Part shown: in pieces, positions 26,453-35,437 of the stretch | Position numbering within the stretch: position 1 is the stretch's first letter | Layout of the letters: each line of letters starts with the position of its first letter | From: Streptomyces geranii | Lineage (GTDB): Bacteria > Actinomycetota > Actinomycetes > Streptomycetales > Streptomycetaceae | Direction: 5' to 3' | Length of the DNA stretch: 64,000 nt | Assembly (NCBI RefSeq): GCF_002954775.1 | Contig: NZ_PJME01000022.1 | Span: forward strand, 1-64,000 | Program-made: the position numbers and the translations under genes | The notes under the pieces: model-generated | Databases searched by the model: none | Told to the model about the DNA's origin: nothing | What the model saw: the letters and a program-made list of their open reading frames with translations, nothing else

Positions 26453-26536
26453 CGCGTTCAGCGCGATAAGCGGGGGTCTGGGGGCGCAGCCCCCAGGGAT
26501 GGGAACGGGTAGGGGCGGCGGGGGCGAGGAAACGGC

Positions 26537-27763
26537 ATGATCGCTCGCATGGAATCCCTGGCCCACCCCCACCCCCACCCCCTCCCCCTCCACGGCCTCA
26601 CCGTCCTCACCCTCGAACAAGCCGTCGCCGCCCCCTTCGCCACCCGGCAGCTCGCCGATCTCGGTGCCCGTGTCGTCAAGATCGAGCGGGTCGACGGGGG
26701 CGACTTCGCTCGCGCGTACGACACCGCCGCCCACGGGCTCGCCTCGCACTTCGTGTGGTGCAACCGGGGGAAGGAGTCCCTCGCCCTCGACGTCAAGGAC
26801 CCTCGGGGGCTTGACGTCGTGCGGCGACTCGTCGCCGGCGTCGACGTGTTCGTGCAGAACCTCGCCCACGGCGCCGCCGCCCGACTGGGTCTCGACGCCG
26901 CCACCCTCTGCGCCGCCCACCCCCGCCTCGTCGCCGTGGACATCTCGGGGTACGGGCCGACCGGACCGTACGCGGGCAAGCGGGCGTACGACATGCTCGT
27001 GCAGTGCGAGGCGGGGCTCGTGTCGGTGACCGGGACGCCCGAGCAGCCGGTGAAGGCGGGGATCCCGGCGGCGGACATCGCGGCCGGGATGTACGCGTTC
27101 TCGGGGGTGCTCGCGGCCCTGGTGCGCAGGGGGGTCACCGGGCGGGGCGGGCCCGTCGAGGTGTCGATGCTCGACGCGCTCGCCGAGTGGATGGGGCATC
27201 CGCTTCACCACGCGATGCACGACGGCACACCCCCGGCGCGCACCGGCCTCGCGCACGCCGTCATCGCCCCGTACGACGCCTACGGCACGAGGGACGGCGG
27301 GCGGGTGCTGCTGTCCGTGCAGAACGACCGTGAGTGGCGGCGACTGGCCGAACAGGTGCTGGGGCGCCCGGAGTTGGCAACCGATCCGGCGTTCGCGACG
27401 AACTCGGCGCGGGTCGGTAACCGGGAGTCGACCGACGCCCATGTCGGCCGCGCCCTGGGCGCGCTCGACGTCGACGACGCCGTCGCGCGGCTGGAGGGGG
27501 CCGGGATCGCCTGCGCGCGGCTGAGGGACGTACAGGACGTGGTGGAGCATCCGCAGTTCGCGGCTCGGGACCGGTGGCGGGAAGTGGGGTCGCCGGTGGG
27601 GCCGTTGCGCGCACTGCTACCCCCGATCACGCTGCCGGGCGGGGACGAGGCGCGGATGGGAGCTGTGCCCGCGCTCGGGGAGCACACCGATGCGGTACTG
27701 CGTGCCGTGGGGATGACGGACGAGGAGATCGCAGCACTGCGCCGGGACGGTGTGGCCGCCTGA
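26537..27763 (+). CDS. CaiB/BaiF family CoA-transferase (class III)
   Basis: This 408-aa protein matches class III CoA-transferases: PLHGLTVLTLEQAVAAPFATRQLADLGARVVKIE at the start, NRGKESLALDVKDPRG, and the catalytic Asp in GKRAYDMLVQCEAGL. GGPVEVSMLDALAEWMGHPL follows later. The family moves CoA between carboxylic acids such as formyl/oxalyl, succinyl/benzyl or mesaconyl pairs; the substrate here is not predictable. Either the ATG at 26537 or the one at 26549 may start it. It is monocistronic, with no acyl-CoA dehydrogenase or hydratase beside it. Confidence 0.9.
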   Translation: MIARMESLAHPHPHPLPLHGLTVLTLEQAVAAPFATRQLADLGARVVKIERVDGGDFARAYDTAAHGLASHFVWCNRGKESLALDVKDPRGLDVVRRLVAGVDVFVQNLAHGAAARLGLDAATLCAAHPRLVAVDISGYGPTGPYAGKRAYDMLVQCEAGLVSVTGTPEQPVKAGIPAADIAAGMYAFSGVLAALVRRGVTGRGGPVEVSMLDALAEWMGHPLHHAMHDGTPPARTGLAHAVIAPYDAYGTRDGGRVLLSVQNDREWRRLAEQVLGRPELATDPAFATNSARVGNRESTDAHVGRALGALDVDDAVARLEGAGIACARLRDVQDVVEHPQFAARDRWREVGSPVGPLRALLPPITLPGGDEARMGAVPALGEHTDAVLRAVGMTDEEIAALRRDGVAA

Positions 27764-27937
27764 GCGCGGGTCAGGAAGGAACTACCGGACTACGGACGGA
27801 CAGTGGACTGTGGACGGCGTGCCCGACGTGGACGGCGAGCGGTCGACCGAACTGCGACGGTGACCGACGTGGCTGGTGCCGGAGACGGTGAACGGCTGGG
27901 GACGCCGGTCCGGTCCGGTGCCTGCGGTCCGTGCCGG

Positions 27938-28207
27938 TCAGCGTCCGCCGAACAAGGTGCGGCTCAGCCGGCGCAGCGGGGCGAAGAGCGAGAGACGGCT
28001 CACGCGTGTGCCGAGGTCGCTGCGCTGCTTCACGGTGTCCCGTGAGGTGAGTTCGCGCATCAGCGAGGTCGCCTCCGCCGTCTCGCGCTGCGGGACCGCG
28101 GGCCCCGACAACACCGAGAGATGGCGGTCGAGACGCGCCTTCGTGGCGGTACTCCCGCACGTGATCGCAGGGACGCGCGCCCTGCTGTGCATCGTTATCT
28201 GTTCCAT
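27938..28207 (-). CDS. Small basic protein of unknown function
   Basis: This 89-aa protein begins MEQITMHSRARVPAITCG and has a strong ribosome site (GGGGAG, 4 nt gap). The C-terminus is basic and hydrophobic (RLSLFAPLRRLSRTLFGGR) and could be an amphipathic membrane-binding helix. The frame stays open upstream to 28405, but the added residues look non-coding. I recall similar small proteins in other Streptomyces, so it is probably real and conserved. It lies between the anti-sigma gene (same strand, upstream) and the CoA-transferase. Function unknown. Confidence 0.65.
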   Translation of the reverse strand: MEQITMHSRARVPAITCGSTATKARLDRHLSVLSGPAVPQRETAEATSLMRELTSRDTVKQRSDLGTRVSRLSLFAPLRRLSRTLFGGR

Positions 28208-28322
28208 GTCACTCCCCACCCGTACGAGTCCACCCGGCCCGGGCAGGTTAACCCTATCGCTCCCTCGGGGCATGCGTGTATCGCAGTCACAGGATTCACC
28301 TTCCCCACAAGGGTGTTGACGA

Positions 28323-29174
28323 TTACTCTCCGAATCCAACCGATTCCAGGGCGAGTTGGACAACTGGTGCACTGGTGGGCTGTTCTGAGCCCCCATCGGG
28401 TTCAACGGTCACAGCGAGTGATGTGGCCGACTTGTCGAGACCGGCCACGACCAAGGGCGTGTCGCTCTTGAAGAGTCCCAGGGAGCGCGGTTGCACATCA
28501 GGGCGCATGAGCCACAGTTGGCGCACGCGGTCGCTCGGCAGCTCCTCGTATCCACTGAGGGTCACCACCGCGCGCCCCTCGGACGCGGAGGCGATGGCGG
28601 TGATTCCCTGGCCGCGCGCGTCCCGGTCGGCGGTCGCCAGGGCGTCGGGGGCGGCCAGGACGTCGGCAATCTCACGTGCCTGGGCCTGCGCGGTGTCCAA
28701 CTTGTCCTGGGTCTGCGTGTTCTGCACGGCGAACAACGCGGCGACGACGAGGGCCGCCGCGGCCGTGACGGTGGCGAACGGGGCGAACATGGGGCGCATG
28801 CGGGGCGCACGGCGGACCGGCGGTGGCGGCTCGGTGCCCCACACGTGCGCCGGCAGCTGATGGCTCTTGCGGCGGGGCGCCTCGGCGGCGCGGCCGGGGG
28901 CGTACGCCGGGGACTGCCCGAGGGACTCCTGCGGGGTCGCGCGTACGGCGGACAGGACCCGGTCGCGCATCGCGAACGGCGGCGGCGCGGCCGTGGACCA
29001 GGCCAGCCGGACCGTGTCCTCGGAGAGCAGACGCACCTCGGTGGCACAGGAGTCGCAGCCCGCGAGGTGCTTCTCGAAGCGGCGCCGCTCGTCCGGCTCC
29101 AGGGCGTCGAGGGCGTAGGGGGCGGCGAGCGAGTGGAGATCCTCGCGGCGGAACAGTCTGCCGAGCACGCTCAT
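28323..29174 (-). CDS. rskA: Anti-sigma factor, RskA-like (zinc-binding ZAS domain)
   Basis: This 283-aa protein has an N-terminal anti-sigma domain with the zinc motif H-x3-C-x2-C (HLAGCDSC, near residues 40-48), then one membrane span (VTAAAALVVAALFAV, about 140-155). The extracellular RskA-type C-terminal domain contains QLWLMRPDVQPRSLGLF. It should hold the partner ECF sigma at the membrane until cleaved by regulated proteolysis. The ATG at 29174 overlaps the sigma-factor stop (ATGA), so the pair is translationally coupled. Confidence 0.93.
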   Translation of the reverse strand: MSVLGRLFRREDLHSLAAPYALDALEPDERRRFEKHLAGCDSCATEVRLLSEDTVRLAWSTAAPPPFAMRDRVLSAVRATPQESLGQSPAYAPGRAAEAPRRKSHQLPAHVWGTEPPPPVRRAPRMRPMFAPFATVTAAAALVVAALFAVQNTQTQDKLDTAQAQAREIADVLAAPDALATADRDARGQGITAIASASEGRAVVTLSGYEELPSDRVRQLWLMRPDVQPRSLGLFKSDTPLVVAGLDKSATSLAVTVEPDGGSEQPTSAPVVQLALESVGFGE

Positions 29175-29740
29175 GCGACACCTCCCAGGCATTCGCGCAG
29201 CCGGGTCAGTCCGTCGCGCATCCTCGTCTTCACCGTGCCCAGCGGCAGCGAGAGCCGCTCCGCCACCTCACGGTACGTATAGCCCTCGTAGTAGGCGAGG
29301 GTCACGGACTGGCGCTGGAGGGTGGTCAGCCGGTCCAGGCAGCGGCGTACCCATTCGCGTTCGAGGCCGGCCTCGACCTCCTCGGCCACGTGGTCGAAGG
29401 CGGGGCGGTGGGACCGCTGGGCCTCGCGCTGCTCGCGCTCCCCGGCCGCGCGGGCGCTGCGCACCCGGTCGACGGCGCGGCGGTGCGCGAGCGTGAGTAT
29501 CCAGGACAGGGCGCTGCCCTTCCTGGGGTCGAACCGGGGGGCGGACCGCCAGAGTTCGAGCAGTACCTCCTGGGACACCTCCTCCGACTGCGCCGGGTCC
29601 CGCACCACGCGCCTGACCAAACCGAACACCGGTCCGGACACGATCCCGTACAGCTCTTCGAAAGCCTTCTGGTCGCCCCCGGCCACGAGTACCAGAAGCT
29701 CGTCCGCTCCCACCCGCGTCCCCTCTCTACGGCCGCACAC
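29171..29740 (-). CDS. sigK: ECF RNA polymerase sigma factor, SigK-type
   Basis: This 189-aa protein has region 2 (FEELYGIVSGPVFGLVRRVVRDPAQSEEVSQEVLLELWR, then ALSWILTLAHRRAVDRVR) and region 4 (RLTTLQRQSVTLAYYEGYTYREVAERLSLPLGTVKTRMRDGLTRLRE), with an acidic linker between them. The start is the GTG at 29740, preceded by GGAGGGG, which gives the usual ECF length; upstream in-frame starts lack a ribosome site. Pairing with an RskA-type anti-sigma fits the SigK group. The divergent DUF4331 gene may be in its regulon; this is inference from position. Confidence 0.9.
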   Translation of the reverse strand: MCGRREGTRVGADELLVLVAGGDQKAFEELYGIVSGPVFGLVRRVVRDPAQSEEVSQEVLLELWRSAPRFDPRKGSALSWILTLAHRRAVDRVRSARAAGEREQREAQRSHRPAFDHVAEEVEAGLEREWVRRCLDRLTTLQRQSVTLAYYEGYTYREVAERLSLPLGTVKTRMRDGLTRLRECLGGVA

Positions 29741-29857
29741 GGCCCCTCCCCGCTCCAACACGCTTGTCCTCACCGTCACCTTAGGCATTCGTAGCGAGCG
29801 CGCCTCCGGATGGGTACGGATCACGAGGCCCCGAAACGCGGGTCGTTCGGCGACGAG

Positions 29858-29901
29858 GATCCGCCAAAGATCCGTCAAACCTGCGCCAAACGTCCTTTAA
29901 A
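29858..29901. promoter_or_regulatory. Three to four 11-bp direct repeats in the sigma/DUF4331 divergent region
   Basis: GATCCGCCAAA (29858), GATCCGTCAAA (29869), CCTGCGCCAAA (29880) and, more weakly, CGTCCTTTAAA (29891) follow each other at exactly 11 nt, one helical turn. They lie in the 268-nt gap between the sigma gene and the DUF4331 gene. Helically phased repeats often bind a regulator co-operatively. No known consensus was matched. Confidence 0.5.
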
Positions 29902-30008
29902 CGTCGTCGAGAAATCCTTCAAGAAAGTTTTCAGGTTTGACCAATCCGCATCCGGGAGGGCTCCGAATCCCCGTCGTCAGGCAAGTTGACACGGTGAGGA
30001 CGGACGGC

Positions 30009-31547
30009 ATGACGACAACCATCTCCAAGGGTGGCGCGCGACGCAGGAGCATCGCGACCCTCATTTGTGGTGCGCTGGCCGCCGGTGGGCTCGCAGCCGC
30101 CGGCGTCACCGCGCTCATACCGGGGGCGGCCTCCGCCTCCAGTCACCGGGAGGCTCCGCTCATCTCGGGGACGCCTCAGTACGACAACACGGACGTGTAC
30201 GCGTTCGTCAGCCCGGACAAGCCCGACACGACGACGATCGTCGCCAACTGGATCCCCTTCGAGGAGCCCGCCGGCGGGCCGAACTTCTACCAGTTCGCCG
30301 AGGACGCCCAGTACGACATCCACATCGACAACAACGGCGACGCCCAGGGCGAACTACTCTTCCGCTACACCTTCAAGACGCACGTGAAGAACAAGAAGAC
30401 GTTCCTGTACAACACCGGCGCGGTGGAGAGCCTGGACGACAAGGACCTCAACATCACGCAGACGTACGACATCGAGCTGATCAAGCTCAAGAACCAGTAC
30501 GTCCAGTCGAAGACGAAGATCGCCGACGACGTGCCGGTCGCTCCGTCCAACGTCGGCAAGGCGTCGATGCCGGACTACAAGAAGCTGCGCGACCAGGCCA
30601 TCCACAAGCTGACGAACGGTTCGACGACGTTCGCCGGCCAGGCCGACGACCCGTTCTTCCTGGACCTGCGCGTCTTCGACCTGCTGTACGGCGGGAACCT
30701 CTCCGAGGTCGGCAACGACACGCTCAAGGGCTACAACGTCAACTCGATCGCGCTCCAGGTGCCGACGCACATGATCGTGGAGTCGTCGAAGCAGCCGATC
30801 GTCGGCATCTGGTCGACGACGCAGCGCGAGAACGCCAAGGGTGAGTACAAGCAGGTCTCGCGACTGGGCATGCCGCTGGTCAACGAGGTCGTCAACCCCA
30901 TCAAGGACAAGGACAAGTTCAACGCGTCCTCGCCGTGGGACGACGCGCAGTTCCTGAAGAACGTGACCAACCCCGAGCTGCCGAAGCTCATCGAGGCGAT
31001 CTACAAGATCCCGGCTCCCAAGGAGCCGCGCAACGACCTCGTGGACGTCTTCCTCAAGGGTGTCGAGGGCCTCAACCAGCCGCCGCACGTGACGCCGGCC
31101 GAGGAACTGCGCCTCAACACCTCGATCGCCCCGGCCAAGAGCCCCAAGCGGCTCGGTGTCCTCGACGGTGACAACGCGGGCTTCCCGAACGGCCGCCGCC
31201 TGACGGACGACGTCATCGACGTCTCGCTCCAGGTCGTCGAGGGTGAACTGCTCGGCGCGAAGAACGACTTGGGCGACGCGGTCGACAAGAACGACAAGAA
31301 GTTCGAGAACTACTTCCCGTACGTCGCTCTCCCGACCGAGGGTTCGCGCGGTCCGCTCGCCAAGGGCACGACCGGTACGAACGACGTCCGCAGCCAGCTC
31401 GGTGACGCGCTGCAGCCCGCCGGTACCTCCGGTGGCACCGACACCATGCTGATCGCCGGTTCGGCGGCGGCCGGTGCGGCCGGCTTCCTCCTCATCACCG
31501 CCGGTGTCGTCTGGTGGCGCCGGAACATGGGCAACCGGGCGTACTGA
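30009..31547 (+). CDS. DUF4331 family exported, membrane-anchored protein
   Basis: This 512-aa protein has an N-terminal signal/anchor (SIATLICGALAAGGLAAAGVTALIPGAASA) followed at once by SSHREAPLIS and DNTDVYAFVSPDKPDT, the DUF4331 hallmark. One C-terminal membrane span (TMLIAGSAAAGAAGFLLITAGVVWW) and a short basic tail follow. The bulk of the protein would be extracellular. DUF4331 has no established biochemical role. The start is the ATG at 30009 after GAGGAC. It begins a co-directional set with a TPR protein and a metal transporter and is divergent from the SigK/RskA pair. Confidence 0.88.
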   Translation: MTTTISKGGARRRSIATLICGALAAGGLAAAGVTALIPGAASASSHREAPLISGTPQYDNTDVYAFVSPDKPDTTTIVANWIPFEEPAGGPNFYQFAEDAQYDIHIDNNGDAQGELLFRYTFKTHVKNKKTFLYNTGAVESLDDKDLNITQTYDIELIKLKNQYVQSKTKIADDVPVAPSNVGKASMPDYKKLRDQAIHKLTNGSTTFAGQADDPFFLDLRVFDLLYGGNLSEVGNDTLKGYNVNSIALQVPTHMIVESSKQPIVGIWSTTQRENAKGEYKQVSRLGMPLVNEVVNPIKDKDKFNASSPWDDAQFLKNVTNPELPKLIEAIYKIPAPKEPRNDLVDVFLKGVEGLNQPPHVTPAEELRLNTSIAPAKSPKRLGVLDGDNAGFPNGRRLTDDVIDVSLQVVEGELLGAKNDLGDAVDKNDKKFENYFPYVALPTEGSRGPLAKGTTGTNDVRSQLGDALQPAGTSGGTDTMLIAGSAAAGAAGFLLITAGVVWWRRNMGNRAY

Positions 31548-31629
31548 CCGCTCGGTTCCCACCCCCTTACTGGCGCGGCCCGCTCGTATCCATCCCCCAC
31601 GGCGCGGGCCGCGCCGCCCCCGCACCACA

Positions 31630-31653
31630 GCGGTTGATCCGCCGATCAACCGC
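31630..31653. repeat. Short inverted repeat between the DUF4331 and TPR genes
   Basis: Ten-nt arms (GCGGTTGATC) flank a CGCC loop, 23 nt before the TPR gene start. It could be a weak terminator or an operator; the sequence alone does not decide. Confidence 0.45.
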
Positions 31654-31675
31654 CTGAACGACCTGAGGAGAGGGC

Positions 31676-33559
31676 ATGCCCCCGCGTACGAACGACAGCG
31701 CACCGGCCCCCGGCGGCCCGGGCGGCACGGACGCAGCCGCACCGGGCAGTGCCCCGTCGGCCGACGCTCCCACGGGGGACGCCGAGCAGAACTCCACAGA
31801 CCTTTCCGCGTCCGGCGCGGTGCAGAAGCCCCCGGCGGGCGATACGGCTCCTGCCGGGCCGGACGCCGAACGCCCGCGCGCGCTCCGATCCGTGCCGGAC
31901 CCCGAGGAGCACAGCTCCGAGCAGGACGAGTCCGAGCAGGGCTCCGAGGACCTCTCCGCAGCCGGCGCAGAGCAGCAGACCCCGGCGGCCGAAGTCGCGC
32001 CGGAGATCCGCGAGTTGCCGGAGGCCGAAGTCGCGTCCAGCACCGGTGAAACGCCCGTCGCTCCCGAGTCCACACCCGAGGGCGTGGGCAGCGAGACGGC
32101 CGGGCACGCGCCGAGCGGCTCCGCCGACCAGGCGGCCCCCGACCCCGAGACCGACCCCGAGACCGTCTCCTCCCCCACCGACGAACGTGTCGCCGCCGTC
32201 CGGCGGGTCGGCGAGGCGTCCCGGCGCTGGCGGGCTCTGCAACTCGGGGCCTGTGCAGCCGCGTTGGCGGTGGCGTTCACCGCCGGGGCCGTCGTGCTCG
32301 GGGCCGTTCGGGACGGGGGCGCCACCGCCGCCGTCTCGTCCGCGCCGGCCGCGATGTCGCCCGCGCTGCTCGCCAGCGGGGACCTCGAAGCGAGCATCAC
32401 CTCTCTTCAGGCCCATCTCCGCAGCCAGCCAAAGGACTTCGGCAGCTGGGCCACGCTCGGGCTCGCCTATGTCGAGCAGGCCCGCACCAAGGGCGACCCC
32501 TCCCGGTACCCGCAGGCGCAGGAGGCCCTGGCACGCTCGCTCGAACTGCGGCCCGACAACGACTCCGCCCTCGCCGGGCGCGCCGCCCTCGCCGCCGCCC
32601 GCCATGACTTTCCCGGTGCGCTGAAGTACGCGGACCAGGCCCTCGCGCAGAACCCCTACAGCGAGCGCGCGCTGTCCAGCCGTATCGACGCCCTGGTCGA
32701 ACTCGGGCGCTACGCCGAGGCGTCGAAGGCCGCCGACGTGGCCGACGACCGGCGGCCCGGGGTGCCGGTCTTCACGCGGTACGCGTACGTGCGCGAGCTG
32801 CGCGGCGACGTGACCACCGCGCGGAACGTGCTGGAGCGGGCGCTCGGCTCCGCCACCTCGCGCGGGGACATCGCCTACGTCGCCACCGCGCTCGGCCAAC
32901 TCGCCTGGAACCAGGGCGAGTACGAGTCCGCCCTGGAGTACTACGCCCGCGCCCTCGCCGCCGACGACAACTACCTGCCCGCCCTCGAAGGCCGCTCCCG
33001 CGCCCAGTACGCGAGCGGCGACCTGGCCGGTGCCGTCAAGGGCATGGAGGAACTCGTCTCCCGCTATCCGCTGCCCGGCCCGCTCGTCGAACTCGGTGAG
33101 CTGTACGAAGTCCGGGGCGGCGACGGCGACTTGGCGAAGGCCCGCGACCAGTACGCCCTCGTCAACGCCTGGACGGCGATCGCCCGCGCCAACGGCGTCA
33201 ACGCCGACCTGGACACCGCGCTCGCCGCCGCCGACCACGGCGACAGGAAGTCGGCGCTGCGCGCGGCTCGCGCCGAGTGGGACCGCCGGGAGACCGTGCA
33301 CACCGCCGACGCCCTCGCGTGGGCCCTGCACGTCAACGGCAAGGACGAGGAGGCCCTGCCGTACGCCCGCCGCGCCACCGCGACCGGCTACCGCAACGCC
33401 TCCTTCCTCTACCACCGCGGCATGATCGAGCAGGCCACGGGCAACGCGAAGGAAGCCCGCGCCTCGCTCTCCGCCGCCCTCGAACTCAACCCCGGTTTCT
33501 CCCCGTTGGGCGCCCGGAAGGCGCGTACGGCTCTCAAGTCCCTGGAGGCGGCGAAGTGA
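31676..33559 (+). CDS. Membrane-anchored TPR-repeat protein
   Basis: This 627-aa protein has a disordered Pro/Ala/Glu/Ser-rich N-terminus of about 170 residues, one membrane span (LQLGACAAALAVAFTAGAVVLGAV, about 190-212) and a long helical domain. The helices repeat in 34-residue TPR units, for example YAEASKAADVADDRRPGVP, ESALEYYARALAADDNYLPALEGR and AVKGMEELVSRYPLPG. TPRs scaffold protein complexes, here probably outside the membrane. Its stop overlaps the next start (TGATG), so it is coupled to the metal transporter. The partner is probably the DUF4331 protein or the transporter, by association only. Confidence 0.88.
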   Translation: MPPRTNDSAPAPGGPGGTDAAAPGSAPSADAPTGDAEQNSTDLSASGAVQKPPAGDTAPAGPDAERPRALRSVPDPEEHSSEQDESEQGSEDLSAAGAEQQTPAAEVAPEIRELPEAEVASSTGETPVAPESTPEGVGSETAGHAPSGSADQAAPDPETDPETVSSPTDERVAAVRRVGEASRRWRALQLGACAAALAVAFTAGAVVLGAVRDGGATAAVSSAPAAMSPALLASGDLEASITSLQAHLRSQPKDFGSWATLGLAYVEQARTKGDPSRYPQAQEALARSLELRPDNDSALAGRAALAAARHDFPGALKYADQALAQNPYSERALSSRIDALVELGRYAEASKAADVADDRRPGVPVFTRYAYVRELRGDVTTARNVLERALGSATSRGDIAYVATALGQLAWNQGEYESALEYYARALAADDNYLPALEGRSRAQYASGDLAGAVKGMEELVSRYPLPGPLVELGELYEVRGGDGDLAKARDQYALVNAWTAIARANGVNADLDTALAAADHGDRKSALRAARAEWDRRETVHTADALAWALHVNGKDEEALPYARRATATGYRNASFLYHRGMIEQATGNAKEARASLSAALELNPGFSPLGARKARTALKSLEAAK

Positions 33560-35331
33560 TGCCCCGTCGTGTGGCCGCCGCAGGCGCCGCCGTGTTCGCG
33601 GGCGCCTGTGCGCTCGTGGTCGTTCCCGCAGGCGCCGCGAGCGCGCATCCCCTCGGCAACTTCACCGTCAACCGGTACGACGGTCTCGTCGTCGCCCCGG
33701 GACAGCTGCGGGTCGCCCATGTCGAGGACCTCGCCGAGATCCCGGCGACCCAGGCCAAGCCCGACATCGAGAAGCAGGGCCTGACCGACTGGGCCGGGCA
33801 GCGGTGTGCGACCGCCGCGCAGGGCAGCAAGGTCACCGTCGCCGGGCGCGCGGTCACCCTCACCGTCGGCAGCGCCAAGGCGAGCGTGCGGCCCGGTCAG
33901 GCCGGCCTCGACACCCTGCGCGTCGAGTGCGCGCTCACCGCCGAACTCCCCGGGGTCACCGAGGGGGACACCGTCGGCCTCGGCTTCCACAGCGCGGGCA
34001 CCGAGTCCGGGCCCGGTTGGCGGGAGATCACCGCGCGCGGCGACCGGATGACGCTCGCCGAGTCCGACGTACCGGAGAAGTCGATCTCCGGTGAACTGAC
34101 CAGCTATCCGCAGGAGTTGCTCTCCTCCCCGGCCGACACCGCGACCGCCGCCCTCCAGGTGAGCCCGGGCGGCCCGGCCCTCTCCGAGAGCGCGAGCGGC
34201 GAGGGCGACGCCCCGGCCTCCTCCGTGCTGCCGCGCGGCGCCGACCGCTGGACGCGGGCGCTGGACAACCTCGTCTCCCGGCACGACCTGACGTTCGGTT
34301 TCGCCGCGCTGGCCCTGGTCATCGCGGTCTTCCTCGGCGCGATGCACGCCCTCGCCCCGGGCCACGGCAAGACCCTGATGGCGGCCACGGCAGCCGCCCG
34401 GGGCGGCAAGGCCCGCCTGCGCGACGTCATGCCGCTGGCAGCGTCGGTGACGGTCACCCACACCCTCGGCGTGGTCGCCCTGGGCCTGCTGGTGACGGCC
34501 GGTTCGGCGGCGGCGCCCTCGGTGATCGCCTGGCTGGGCGTGGCGAGCGGCCTGCTGGTGACGGGCGCGGGCCTGACCCTCGTACGCCGCGCCTGGCGCC
34601 ACCGCGCCCACGAGCGCATGCACCACGAGCCGCACCCGCACCCCCATCCGCACGGCCACGACCACGACCACGACCACGGTCATGACCACGACCACAGTCA
34701 CGATCACGACCATGCGCACGATCACGACCACGAGCACCCCCACAGCCACACCCACGTCGCCGACAAGGCTCCGCAGCGCGAACTGGTCCTCGCCCACGCG
34801 GCCCACACGGACACGGACACCGCTCCCGTACGCGCCCACGCCCACACGCACGCCCCCACCGCCGCGCACGAGCACGAGCACGATCACGACCACTCGCACG
34901 ATCACGATCACTCCCACGACCGCAAGCACAAGCACACCACCCTCGAACACACCCACGGCGGCTTCACCCACACGCACGAGGTGGCGCCGACCGTGCGGGG
35001 CACGATCCTGCTCGGGTTCGCCGGTGGGCTGGTGCCGAGTCCGTCCGCCGTGGTCGTCCTCGTGGGGGCCGCCGCGCTGGGCAAGGCCTGGTTCGGGTTC
35101 ATGCTCGTGCTGGCGTACGGCGTCGGGCTCGCGCTCACCCTCACGGGTGCCGGGTTCCTCGTCGTGAAGCTCGGCAGCGGGGCGAACCGGCTGCTGGACC
35201 GGCGGCCGGGGCTGGCCGGTGGCCCGGTGGTCGCGCTGCTGCGGCGTACCGCGCCGCTGGCGTCCGCGTTCCTCGTGGTGGCGCTCGGGGCCGGATTGGT
35301 GCTCAAGGGGGCGGCAGCGGCGATCGGCTGA
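33559..35331 (+). CDS. NicO/RcnA-type metal transporter with His-rich loop
   Basis: This 590-aa protein has a signal peptide and an extracellular domain of about 220 residues. A six-to-seven-span membrane domain follows with the NicO-family motif LGAMHALAPGHGKTLMAA in its first half and GFAGGLVPSPSAVVVLVGAAALGKAWFGFMLV in its second. Between them lies a loop of about 120 residues packed with His-Asp and His-Pro pairs (34614-34986). NicO/RcnA proteins export or import nickel and cobalt; the His-rich loop should bind divalent metal. The start is the ATG overlapping the TPR stop; a GTG 3 nt earlier is possible. The metal is not determined. Confidence 0.85.
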   Translation: MPRRVAAAGAAVFAGACALVVVPAGAASAHPLGNFTVNRYDGLVVAPGQLRVAHVEDLAEIPATQAKPDIEKQGLTDWAGQRCATAAQGSKVTVAGRAVTLTVGSAKASVRPGQAGLDTLRVECALTAELPGVTEGDTVGLGFHSAGTESGPGWREITARGDRMTLAESDVPEKSISGELTSYPQELLSSPADTATAALQVSPGGPALSESASGEGDAPASSVLPRGADRWTRALDNLVSRHDLTFGFAALALVIAVFLGAMHALAPGHGKTLMAATAAARGGKARLRDVMPLAASVTVTHTLGVVALGLLVTAGSAAAPSVIAWLGVASGLLVTGAGLTLVRRAWRHRAHERMHHEPHPHPHPHGHDHDHDHGHDHDHSHDHDHAHDHDHEHPHSHTHVADKAPQRELVLAHAAHTDTDTAPVRAHAHTHAPTAAHEHEHDHDHSHDHDHSHDRKHKHTTLEHTHGGFTHTHEVAPTVRGTILLGFAGGLVPSPSAVVVLVGAAALGKAWFGFMLVLAYGVGLALTLTGAGFLVVKLGSGANRLLDRRPGLAGGPVVALLRRTAPLASAFLVVALGAGLVLKGAAAAIG

Positions 35332-35437
35332 GCTACTTTTGGGAAGAAATCAGGCGGTGTGCGGAAAACCGGCGTGCGGTATAGACGTCCGGTGAGACGG
35401 AATCCAGTGAACGCGCGGCTGCGATGGGGGTGCTCCC

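Noticed and set aside
27771..28160. 129-codon minus-strand frame after the CoA-transferase
   Set aside because: It overlaps the better-supported 89-aa gene in another frame and is Arg/Pro/His-rich without a ribosome site.
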